From the NCBI RefSeq assembly GCF_023734775.1, contig NZ_AP025732.1, positions 4,958,501 through 5,022,500 on the forward strand: a stretch of 64,000 nt of DNA, in the 5' to 3' direction. This document shows, one piece after another, positions 55,658 through 64,000 of the stretch. The stretch is from Nostoc cf. commune SO-36. Lineage in GTDB: Bacteria > Cyanobacteriota > Cyanobacteriia > Cyanobacteriales > Nostocaceae. The position numbers were made by a program, and so were the translations under genes. The notes beneath the pieces are model-generated. The model made no database searches. It worked only from the letters and a program-made list of their open reading frames with translations, and was not told where the DNA came from. Every line of letters begins with the position of its first letter. Position 1 is the stretch's first letter.

Positions 55658-56036
55658 TAACCCAACTTGCTGCCTAGATCCCTGGCTTCTTGAAAAAGCC
55701 GGGGATCTAAATCTAGCTTAAGTAAGCGCCATCCTAACCTATTGTTTGATTGCGAACCCCAGTCAAAATAGTAGTGATTGTTACACACGATCGCAAAAAA
55801 CGCGGATAACATTAGAAAAATCTCACCCAATAAAGAAGGTGAGGCAAAGCTGTTTATCTTTATGTCCCATTAGCAGCTGTCTTTCAGGCTATGAGTTGTT
55901 AAGCAATTATCCCGTAGTGGATAGAACTTAATTACATTTTGTCTAAAGTGTTAGACAAAAAATTACCCCCAAGGGTGATAAATTACTTGACAAAAGCTTG
56001 CTACTATGCATATTAACTAAGAAAAAGGAGTTTGCA
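55658..56036. promoter_or_regulatory. Intergenic region with promoter of the next gene
   Basis: A hairpin CTGGCTTCTTGAAAAAGCCGGG lies at 55682-55703 and may terminate the DUF1802 transcript. TTGACA at 55987-55992 with TATTAA at 56011-56016 (18-base spacing) forms a likely promoter for the gene at 56037. Confidence 0.5.
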
Positions 56037-56300
56037 ATGCATCGACAAATGTGCTGGTTATCTAAGTTTGGTGGCGACGGAGAGAAAATTTTGCATTTGC
56101 AGACAGAACCCAATCAACCTTGGCGTCCCTACACAGCTTTTGGACATTTTTCAGTCCCAGATTATCAAATACCAGGCGGTTCCAAGGGGTGGGCAACTTA
56201 TCAAAAACTTCTTAAAGCAGGGTGGACACTAGTTCCTAGCACACGGGCAAATGAGTTTGGTAACAGCAGCTACGCAGAGTCAACAATTCAAAATCAATAA
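56037..56300 (+). CDS. Small conserved hypothetical protein
   Basis: 87 residues from ATG 56037, which follows AAGGAG by six bases. Sequence HRQMCWLSKFGGDGEKILHL, PWRPYTAFGHFSVP, GWATYQKLLKAGWTLVPS. Rich in Trp and Tyr, no membrane segment, function unknown. A well-placed promoter and ribosome site support it. Confidence 0.65.
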   Translation: MHRQMCWLSKFGGDGEKILHLQTEPNQPWRPYTAFGHFSVPDYQIPGGSKGWATYQKLLKAGWTLVPSTRANEFGNSSYAESTIQNQ

Positions 56301-56330
56301 TCCCTCATTCCTCTCGTCTTCCCCACTCCC

Positions 56331-56890
56331 TCACAAACCTTTGGGGGAAACTTCACCGCGAGGATCAGCGGCCCCTTCTAGAGTTCCATCAGATGTAACA
56401 GCGATCGCGTTACCATTACCCCAAGGAGTAGTTTCTTTAATTTTATGCCCCCGACGGCGTAAGTCTTGGATAGTGAGAGCATCCAAACCCCAAGATTTCA
56501 CCCGCAACTCATCTGGAAGCCATTGATGATGTATGCGTGGAACAGAAACAGCCGCACTAACATCCATGTTGTATTTCAGCACATTCAGGATTAGTTGCAA
56601 AACCTGGGTGATGATGGTGCTACCACAGGCGCACCTGCTGCCATGCGGAAATGACCGTTTTCTGTAACAATTGTGGGAGTCATGCTGGATAGGAGAGTTT
56701 TACGGGGTGCGATCGCATTAGCATCATTACCAAATAAAACCAATTCGCAATTCGCAATTCGCAATTCGCAATTAATTCAGCCACGCACAAGGGGTGGGGT
56801 TTTTACCTACCTTGAGAAACAAGGATTTTTTCGCCCACCACGTTCTTCATCGACAACAGTAAGATGGCTGGTTTCAGGAAATTCATACTA
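56331..56890 (-). pseudogene. Gamma-glutamyltransferase relic
   Basis: Three out-of-frame pieces: ETSHLTVVDEERGG (about 56875), LFGNDANAIAPRKTLLSSMT and VTENGHFRMAAGAPV (about 56730-56620), and VSVPRIHHQWLPDELRVKSW with GHKIKETTPWGNGNAIAV and ADPRGE (56560-56340). These are the small-subunit motifs of gamma-glutamyltransferase. A GCAATTCGCAATTC repeat (56746-56776) interrupts it. Confidence 0.75.
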
Positions 56891-57530
56891 AGGACAAAGG
56901 GAGGCAGGGGAAAATGAGGCGAGACGAAGACATTTAGAATTTGGACTTGGGAATTCAAATCTATTGGCTTGACTTCGGTGGAGGGTCGAGCCATTTGCGT
57001 ATTGAAGCGATTGATTGTGAGATTCGTCAAGCCCTGAAGTGATCCTGAGCAGTTAAAATTTAAAGAAATAGTTGATCCATATTGGTTGATCCCGGATTTC
57101 TCATCACCACACCTCTTAAAGCCTGTGCAAGTGCCGGGGAGAAGTAATACAGCAGTTTTCGATCAAACCCACCACAAAATGAATCCTAAAACAAATCCCA
57201 GTAGTGCTTTCAGTACTTTTATCTGTGGCACGTTTGATTGCAATTTGCTGTAAGTAAGAAGTTTTTACTCATTACTCATTACTCATTACTTCTCTTCTGC
57301 TCCATCAAACGCCTTGAGCTTGTGAGAAATGCGGGTGATGAATCCCGGTAAAAGCAAGGTTCTGGAATTCCCAGTTCCAAATTAGCGAACTACAGAAACA
57401 AATATCAGAACTTTCTCTGTATATTTGTGTAACTTCGCTTCAAAAAGCTAGCTGTTAGGCGTTTATAATTTGTGGTTTGATTTTAAGAGCCGATGGGGAT
57501 AACCCAAAATCCACCATTCCAAAATCGCCC
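56891..57530. other. Intergenic stretch
   Basis: No intact gene. Probably includes further decayed gamma-glutamyltransferase sequence and an ATTACTCATTACTCATTACT repeat (57268-57291). Confidence 0.4.
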
Positions 57531-58577
57531 ATGATTGAAATTGACGGTTCCTACGGAGAGGGAGGCGGACAAGTTCTTCGCACTTCCTTAAGTCTAGCCG
57601 CCATCACTGGCGAACCCATACGAATTTCAGGCATTCGCGCTGGACGTAAAAAGCCAGGATTAGCGGCACAACACTTAACCGCAGTTCGGGCTGCGGCGAG
57701 GATTTGTAATGCCCAACTGCAAGGTGATGCTTTGGGTTCAATGCTGCTGGAATTCATCCCAGGTAGTGCTGTGCAAGCTGGAATTTATACCTTTGATGTT
57801 AGTAAAGCACAAGTTGGTGGTTCTGCGGGTGCGATCGCTCTAGTTTTACAGACAATTCTCTTACCTTTGGCACTAGCATCTGGCAATTCCCAGATAACGC
57901 TAAAAGGTGGAACTCATGTAAACTTTAGCCCAACAGTGACGTACATTGAGCAAGTTTATCTACCGATATTGCAACGCATGGGTGTAGAGGCGCAAGTCAA
58001 GTTAGGTGCTTGGGGGTGGTTTCCCCAAGGTGGGGGAGAGGTTGAGTTACAGGTGCATGGCGGTGGTAAACTCAATGGAATCGACTTGTTGGAACGGGGA
58101 GATTTACAACAGGTGCGGGGGCTAGCAGTGGTGACAGAATTGCCTTCCCACATTCCCCAACGGATGGCGAATCGGGCGGAAAATTTGTTACGGGAAGCCC
58201 ATTTGAAAGTTGCTATACACGCCTTGCGAGAAAGAGGTATAGCACCTGGGGCGGGTATTTTTTTAACTGCTGAGTATGAGAACAGCTTAACTGGCTTTGG
58301 TGGATTTGGGCGTTTGCGGTTGTCGGCGGAGACAGTTGCAGAAATTGCTTGTCAGCAACTGCTTGAGTTCCATCATACTGGCGCAGCAGTGGATGAACAT
58401 TTAGCAGATCAGTTATTATTACCAGCTGCTTTAGCTTCGCAAGAAAGTTATTACCGGGTAGCTGAGGTGAGTAGACATTTGACGACGAATGCAGCCGTAA
58501 TTGAACAATTTGGGTTGGCACAGATTAGGGTAAATGAAGCCGAAAAAATCGTATCGGTAAAGAGTTTGACTAGATGA
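57531..58577 (+). CDS. rtcA: RNA 3'-terminal phosphate cyclase
   Basis: About 348 residues from ATG 57531 (MIEIDGSYGEGGGQVLRTSL); an upstream TTG would add 18 unlike residues. Features: GGSAGAIALVLQTILLPLAL, GGTHVNFSPTVTYIEQVYLP and the catalytic His in AVDEHLADQLLLPAAL. Converts RNA 3'-phosphate to 2',3'-cyclic phosphate using ATP; part of RNA repair. No rtcB nearby. Confidence 0.93.
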   Translation: MIEIDGSYGEGGGQVLRTSLSLAAITGEPIRISGIRAGRKKPGLAAQHLTAVRAAARICNAQLQGDALGSMLLEFIPGSAVQAGIYTFDVSKAQVGGSAGAIALVLQTILLPLALASGNSQITLKGGTHVNFSPTVTYIEQVYLPILQRMGVEAQVKLGAWGWFPQGGGEVELQVHGGGKLNGIDLLERGDLQQVRGLAVVTELPSHIPQRMANRAENLLREAHLKVAIHALRERGIAPGAGIFLTAEYENSLTGFGGFGRLRLSAETVAEIACQQLLEFHHTGAAVDEHLADQLLLPAALASQESYYRVAEVSRHLTTNAAVIEQFGLAQIRVNEAEKIVSVKSLTR

Positions 58578-58866
58578 AGTAGAAAAAGCTTTAAGAGATT
58601 GCCTTATGTAAGAGTCTTCAGTTTACCCACATCCCCTATGAAAATATTAACCGTTAATAAATCGCTGAAAAAATCTGTTGAGCAATTAAATTTAATTCTG
58701 GAAATAATACTCTCCCCCAGTACCCAATATCCAACAACAAACCACAGAATATCCTCAAGCAACAGTAATGAGTGCTTTAACCCTCTTTTGTCACTCTCGC
58801 CAAAGTATAATTAAGTGCGATCGCAAAAACTAAGACAGAGAGTATGGTTGAGCCTCGCCCACTCCC
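58578..58866. other. Intergenic stretch
   Basis: A 71-codon frame at 58599-58814 has no homology or ribosome site that I can see. Otherwise nothing noted. Confidence 0.35.
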
Positions 58867-60330
58867 TTAACTCCCCCTCTTCTCTTGCCGTTCTTTGAGT
58901 TTCAGCATGATCTCTGCGTGCATCTCGCGGGTAATTGGGTAAAAATACGTTAAAACTAAGCCACAAAGCAAACAAACTGTAGGTATAGGCCCAACAGCAA
59001 TGCGAATCGCAAACAGTGCAGATTCAGGTTGGATGGGTAGTGCGCTTCCGGCTACAGATTCTTTGAAACCGGATATTTGCAAAGTATTTCCCACCAAAAA
59101 CAGCCCGAAAGCTAAACCAAATTTTTGTAACAAAACCATGAAGCCATAAAAAATGCCTTCTCTACGTTGTCCCGTTTGCAGTTCATCCAATTCAATCACA
59201 TCTGGCATCATCGACCAGGGAATTAGATAAGCTGTGGAGACACCAATACCAGCCATGACAGCCATCACATACATCAAAACGATTTGACCAGGCTGTAAGA
59301 AAAATAGTCCGGCGGCGGCTATTATCCACAAACTCATTCCCAGAAAATAAACAACTTTTTTGCCGACTTTTTTACTCAACTCACCCCAGACAAATAGCAT
59401 CAGCAGGGCAGTTGCTTGGACTGCAATTAGCACTGTGGGTACATCTGATTCTTTAAGAGCCATACAATTGACTACAAAATAGGGAATAATGCTGGCTGTA
59501 ATCTGCACACCTAGCCAAGAAAAAAGATATATACCAATAACAAATAAAAAAGGTCGGTTGCTAAAGACAATTTTTAACTGTTCAAAGAAGGGCAGAGATT
59601 CAGGTTCCTCGGTTTGGATGCGTTTAGCCTCAAAAGCCAAGATGCGATCGCGGACTCCAAAAACGCACCAATATAATCCTAAAATGGAAATTACAGTACA
59701 AACTGCTGCTAAAAGTAGATATGCTTGTTGGCGATCGCTAATTTTGATAAAAATAATTAGCGCTAAAATCAATGACAGAATGCTGCCACCAATAGAAAAT
59801 GTAAAGCGATAGCTGTTAAGGCTGGTGCGTTCGTCATAATCTTGAGTTAGTTCTGGAGTCATCGCCGTATAAGGCAAATTCACAACCGTGTAAAACGACT
59901 GAGATATAATCCCAATTGCTACGTAATACCAAAACAACGGCCAAATATTCTCACTCTGATTTGCACTAAATTGTGGTACAGTCCACTGCAAGAAGAAGAA
60001 AATCCCAAAGGGGATTGCTCCATAAAACATCCAAGGAAGACGACGGCCCCAACGCCGAGATTTCGTTTTATCAGTCAGGAACCCGACAAGCGGATCATTT
60101 ACCCCATCCCAGATTTTGCCAATCATCAAAATAGTGCCAGCTAAACCCGCAGGGATACCAGCGACATTGGTAAAGAAAATTAGCAGATAAAATACTGATA
60201 TATTTGCAGTAACTGCTGGCCCTAAATCTCCTGCACCGTAAGCTAATTTTGTTTTTAAGTCCAGTTTTTTACTGAGAGGATCTTGTTGGGCATCGCCATC
60301 AGCACCAGAATTATTCATAATAACTTGCAC
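58867..60330 (-). CDS. GPH-type MFS sugar:cation symporter
   Basis: 487 residues with 12 hydrophobic segments. KLAYGAGDLGPAVTANISVF, GKIWDGVNDPLVGFLTDKTK, RWGRRLPWMFYGAIPFG and LNSYRFTFSIGGSIL are signatures of the glycoside-pentoside-hexuronide family (MelB-like). Transports an unknown sugar or related solute with Na+ or H+. Start ATG 60330, or 60318 (MNNSGADGD). Confidence 0.88.
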   Translation of the reverse strand: MQVIMNNSGADGDAQQDPLSKKLDLKTKLAYGAGDLGPAVTANISVFYLLIFFTNVAGIPAGLAGTILMIGKIWDGVNDPLVGFLTDKTKSRRWGRRLPWMFYGAIPFGIFFFLQWTVPQFSANQSENIWPLFWYYVAIGIISQSFYTVVNLPYTAMTPELTQDYDERTSLNSYRFTFSIGGSILSLILALIIFIKISDRQQAYLLLAAVCTVISILGLYWCVFGVRDRILAFEAKRIQTEEPESLPFFEQLKIVFSNRPFLFVIGIYLFSWLGVQITASIIPYFVVNCMALKESDVPTVLIAVQATALLMLFVWGELSKKVGKKVVYFLGMSLWIIAAAGLFFLQPGQIVLMYVMAVMAGIGVSTAYLIPWSMMPDVIELDELQTGQRREGIFYGFMVLLQKFGLAFGLFLVGNTLQISGFKESVAGSALPIQPESALFAIRIAVGPIPTVCLLCGLVLTYFYPITREMHAEIMLKLKERQEKRGS

Positions 60331-60395
60331 TCATACTAAAATAAAAAGTTTGCGATTGCCTTCAATACTAGCTATCTACCACTCCCGTTAGACTT

Positions 60396-60914
60396 ATGCC
60401 AGACCTTTATGTTTCTTGGTCAGATTATCACCAAAAAATTGAACAACTGGCTATTCAGATTTATGAATCCGGTTGGGAATTTAACCAGATTATCTGTCTT
60501 GCCAGAGGAGGACTACGAATCGGAGATATTCTCTCTCGTATATACCAGCAACCACTGGCAATTTTAGCAACCTCATCTTACAGTGGCGCTGGTCAACAAG
60601 AAAGAAGTAATTTAATTGTCTCCCAGCATTTGACAATGACTGCTGAAAAATTAGGTTCGCGCATTCTTTTAGTCGATGACTTAGTAGACTCTGGCATCAC
60701 ACTGGAACAAACTATACCTTGGCTGAAGCAACATACTGATTTGCCCATTGAGGAAATTCGCACCGCCGTTCTTTGGTATAAAGCTTGTTCAGTTATAGCA
60801 CCCAATTATTATGTTGATTATCTGCCTGACAACCCTTGGATTCATCAACCCTTTGAACACTATGAGCAGATGAACATCGCAGAACTTGCGGCTAAGGTAA
60901 ATCAACCGTGTTGA
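60396..60914 (+). CDS. Phosphoribosyltransferase
   Basis: 172 residues. VSWSDYHQKIEQLAIQIYES is typical of the N-terminus, IICLARGGLRIGDILSR follows, and the PRPP motif is RILLVDDLVDSGITLEQT. Close to xanthine/hypoxanthine-type PRTases of the DUF-like cyanobacterial group. Nucleotide salvage is likely. Confidence 0.88.
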   Translation: MPDLYVSWSDYHQKIEQLAIQIYESGWEFNQIICLARGGLRIGDILSRIYQQPLAILATSSYSGAGQQERSNLIVSQHLTMTAEKLGSRILLVDDLVDSGITLEQTIPWLKQHTDLPIEEIRTAVLWYKACSVIAPNYYVDYLPDNPWIHQPFEHYEQMNIAELAAKVNQPC

Positions 60915-61105
60915 TAAATATATACACAAAGTTAATTTCACAGCCACTCATGCTCGACCAGATTTCTTAATATACAATTTTTGTAAAGTATTGGTCACTT
61001 TTTAGATTTTAGCGATCGCTTGTCAAATAGTTGAAAACCGACCGAACTTTAGGCAAAATTAGAGATGGTGGCAGAAAAAGTAAAATCACCCTCGGATAAT
61101 TAAAA

Positions 61106-61345
61106 ATGAAATCAGCACGCGATCGCGAACAATTAATTAAAGATATCAACGTACTACTAAACCAAGCTTATGACAGTACTCTAGATGAGATTTACGCATT
61201 ACTTCAAAAAATCGAAGAGGAAGAAGAAGAGGAAGATTTAAAAGCCTATGAGCTTGCAAAAAAATCTGCTGATATTGATGGCTCAGTGTCATGGGAAGAA
61301 GCTAAAAAAGAACTAAAACGAGAAATAAAAAAGGAAGTTGGGTGA
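61106..61345 (+). CDS. Antitoxin of a RelBE/ParDE-type pair
   Basis: 79 residues, highly charged (IEEEEEEEDLKAYELAKKSA, WEEAKKELKREIKKEVG). It overlaps the toxin gene by four bases (GTGA). By position and size it is the antitoxin; DNA-binding part not obvious. Confidence 0.72.
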   Translation: MKSARDREQLIKDINVLLNQAYDSTLDEIYALLQKIEEEEEEEDLKAYELAKKSADIDGSVSWEEAKKELKREIKKEVG

Positions 61346-61608
61346 GTTATAAAGTTGAAATCTTAAAGGGAGCATTAAAACAACTTAAAAAATTATCGCC
61401 AGAACTTCAAGAACGCATACAAGTTAAAATTGATGATTTAGCCATAGAACCCCGTCCAAACGGGGTAAAAAAGCTAAAAGGTAAAGAAAATGTTTATAGG
61501 ATTAGACTAGGTGAGTATCGAATTATATACGATATTTTCGATGATATTCTAGTGGTCAATGTTGTAGAAGTTGGACATCGTAACAAGGTTTATAACGATA
61601 AAAGTTAG
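61342..61608 (+). CDS. RelE/ParE-family toxin
   Basis: 88 residues from GTG 61342. YKVEILKGALKQLKKLSPEL, IQVKIDDLAIEPRPNGVKKL and VYRIRLGEYRIIYDIFDDIL are the RelE/ParE fold; the Arg/Tyr residues in RIRLGEYRIIY fit an mRNase-type RelE. Would inhibit growth when the antitoxin is lost. Confidence 0.87.
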   Translation: MSYKVEILKGALKQLKKLSPELQERIQVKIDDLAIEPRPNGVKKLKGKENVYRIRLGEYRIIYDIFDDILVVNVVEVGHRNKVYNDKS

Positions 61609-61786
61609 GACTAATTAATTTGTAATTAATTCTTGATGATTTTAAGTACTTTGAGTGCTTGTTTGTCAATTATTTATGTTTACGAAGGAAGAAGCAAACA
61701 CCTTATATCGCGGTAACACATCTTACAACTTACAAAATTAAATAATTTTTTGTTATTATTGGCGGTCAAAGTATCAATAGTGAAAC

Positions 61787-63952
61787 CTAACAATTTAACT
61801 CTCCAAACTTAGGACTCCACCACCCTTTTTGGGTATTGAAATAAGCTACATCTTTATGTTTGGTATCCTTACGGGCTTGTGGGTCACAACACCGCAACAT
61901 TGTCTTACTCTGCCCCTCTTTGATGTAACTGTACTCTTCTAAAGGCTTCTTACATACAGGGCAGGGATATGTCGTTACCTTCACGGGAGGCTTTTGTTGA
62001 TTTTCAGCTTGGACTGTTTTAGCTTGTGGTGGCTGCCAAGTTTTGTTAAAGTCGCTCCAAAACAGCACGACATTTTCACAGCCTTTTGTACATTTGAGGA
62101 AATATTTCTTTTTAACTTTACTACTCGGAATTTTGGCGAGAAAATTTTTGCATTCAGGGCATCGCGTCCTGGAAGTTTCATATTTGCGCTCAGTTATCAC
62201 ATTAGCTTTACCTGTTGGGGAACTCGCAACTACAGTTTTAGCTTTGGAGAGCGCTGGTACAAAGTAATTCTGATTCCAACTAGTTAAATAATGCTGCCAA
62301 GAATTCTTTCCTTCGGAAATGGCATCAAGAGCATCTTCCATTTTTGCTGTGAATTCCGCCTCTAGTAAATCAGGCAGTGCTTTGAGCAAAAACGCATCAA
62401 CTTCTAACCCTAACGCTGTTGGTTGCAGATGATCTTTTTTCAATTCGACATAATTTCGTTTTTTTAAGGTAGCAACAGTAGGAGCATAAGTACTTGGGCG
62501 ACCAATACCTTTACGTTCCATTAGTTGCACCAATTTGGGTTCACTATAACGGGGTGGTGGCTGAGTCTGCTTCTTTTCATGTCCAGCATTCTCCAGTTTC
62601 AATGCTTGTCCCTGTTCTAATGAAGGTAAAATACTATCTTTGCTGAGATTGTTCCAGTACCGGGCATAACCGTAAAATTCTATTACTTGCCCTCTAGCTG
62701 ACCACAGTAAGGAACCAGACTGAGTAATCACCAAAGTTTTACGCAATTGGGCAGCACGACACTGAGAGGCAATTGACCGTTTCCAGATCATCACATACAG
62801 ATTAAACTCATCATCAGGAAGTTCTAAACGCAATTGAACTGATGGACGAAATACATCCGTGGGACGAATCGCTTCATGTGCTTCTTGAGCCGATTTGCTA
62901 CTGCGATGCTTGGCGACTTGCGACGGTACATTCTGCGGATCATTTTGCTCCAACCATTTACGGGCGCTGGCACAAAATTCTGGACTCAGCATTACTGAAT
63001 CTGTTCGCATATATGTTATCAGCCCTGCCTCATAGAGCTTTTGGGCCACAATCATGGTTTTGTCGGGAGCAAACCTCAGCTTTGAACCGGCTGCTTGCTG
63101 AAGGCTGGAAGTTGTAAATGGTGGCGGTGGCTGACGGTTAACGATTTTTCCTTCAAAATGAATCACTTGATGAGGATGTCGCTTTGCTTCTTCTACTAAA
63201 CGTGTAGCCTCTGCTTCGGAAAGAACGCGTTTAGATTCCGGTGTTTCTGGACTATTACCGACCTTTGCATCATCGTTAGTTTCAGTTTCTTGGTCTGCTG
63301 CATCTTTTGCAGAATCGACCGTCCCTTTGTAAAAAGCTCGGAATCCTTCCGCATAATCTACCCAGACACTCCAGTAATCTTGGGGGACAAAAAGCCAGAA
63401 TTTCGTTTTCTCGCTGACAAATCAAGTGCAACGTGGCGCTTTGAACTCTGCCAACACTCTTAGCGCCATTATTTAATGCCCAAACTAAAGGGCTACCTTT
63501 ATAACCTACCAACTTATCTAGGCAATCTCGGCACAGCCCAGCACCGATTAAATTTGGTCTAGCTTTCTGGGGTTTGCGATCGCACTCTGCACCGCCGATG
63601 CTGTAATCTCAGTATAAATTACTCGTTTCGGTTCCTTTAAACCCAGCGTTTCTTTGAGATGCCAAGCGATTGTTTCACCTTCCCGGTCTGGGTCAGTTGC
63701 TAAGACAACTTCATCAACCTGCCTCACCGCAGACTTGAGTTTCTGAATTGTTTCCTTCGCTCGTTGGTCACGTGGAACGTAATTGCATCGGACATTACTA
63801 CCATCCATGATAAAGCCCAAGGAATCATCCCCTTCATTGCTGAGTTCTCGGATGTGACCACAACTAGCGAGAACTTTCCAATCCGAACCCAGAATTTGAC
63901 TGAGTTTTTTGATTTTTCCGGGGGACTCTACCACAAGCAGGCGTTTGATCAT
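61787..63952 (-). pseudogene. topA: DNA topoisomerase I, two frameshifts
   Basis: From ATG 63952: toprim motif LLVVESPGKIKKLSQILGSD with ATDPDREGETIAW. The frame stops at 63548 after RKLDQI. One added base gives NLIGAGLCRDCLDKLVGYKG. A second break at the T5 run near 63398 (ILAF to VPQDYWSVWVDYAEGF) leads to the main frame from about 63395, with the active Tyr in LITYMRTDSV, PPRYSEPKLVQLMERKGIGR and two C-terminal zinc ribbons (CPECKNF; CPVCKKP). All domains are present, about 720 residues. Both breaks involve homopolymers. It may be a second topA copy or a sequencing artefact. Confidence 0.82.
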
Positions 63953-64000
63953 AGCAACTGCGTTCTACATTTTGAGCAATAAACTGGCAATTGCAATTAG

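Noticed and set aside
58599..58814. A 71-codon ORF after rtcA.
   Set aside because: Low-complexity Ser/Asn/Pro content, no ribosome binding site and no family resemblance.

Overview
The window looks like a chromosomal segment of a filamentous heterocystous cyanobacterium of the Nostoc/Anabaena group. Evidence: very frequent GCGATCGC (HIP1) sites, a PSRP-3/Ycf65 ribosomal protein, an adjacent F1 beta/epsilon ATPase gene pair, DUF1802, DUF29 and PEP-CTERM proteins, Ser/Thr kinase-WD40 and DnaJ-pentapeptide fusions, and the short dispersed repeats typical of these genomes. Assignments rest on reading the sequence and on remembered family motifs; no database search was run.

Layout. 1-7168: an edge-truncated ISAzo13 transposase remnant, a sterol desaturase/SDR fusion, and a DAHP synthase gene (aromatic amino acid entry step) preceded by two tandem attenuators. 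Each attenuator has an 18- or 20-residue leader peptide packed with Phe/Tyr/Trp and its own Rho-independent terminator. Then come several conserved small genes. 7297-26706: a decaying 19.4-kb Tn7-like transposon next to tRNA-Ala(GGC). Its core is a TnsA-TnsB fusion, TnsC and two TniQ/TnsD-like proteins, with no cas genes or CRISPR array. Its cargo is defensive: a relic hsdR, then an overlapping hsdM-hsdS-AAA ATPase-HNH operon (a type I methylase whose partner resembles a Septu PtuAB pair), two paralogous small putative DNA-binding proteins with palindromic operators, and a DUF262-DUF1524 (GmrSD-like) nuclease. The element is probably immobile: tnsC is split by an ISKra4-family IS with an 8-bp target duplication, and tniQ2 and one small gene are frameshifted.

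26730-37846: tRNA-Ala, hisF, ruvB, a TPR protein, a glycosyltransferase-APS kinase-sulfotransferase run, a frameshifted cytochrome P450, and a TnpB-encoding IS605/IS1341-type element inserted four codons before the end of a HAD phosphatase gene. 38057-52360: PSRP-3, kinase-WD40, a flotillin/SPFH protein (two frameshifts), atpC, atpB, a PEP-CTERM protein, a SirB1-like protein, a multi-TM mechanosensitive-channel-like protein, aroE and an alpha/beta hydrolase. atpB carries a sharply bounded GC-rich internal block of alphaproteobacterial type. 52400-57500 is eroded (herA, aldo/keto reductase and gamma-glutamyltransferase relics). 57531-63952: rtcA, a GPH-family transporter, a phosphoribosyltransferase, a RelBE/ParDE-type toxin-antitoxin pair and a topoisomerase I gene broken by two homopolymer indels.

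Two cautions. Many otherwise intact genes are broken by single-base changes in or near short homopolymer runs, and atpB is mosaic; part of this may be sequencing or assembly error rather than biology.
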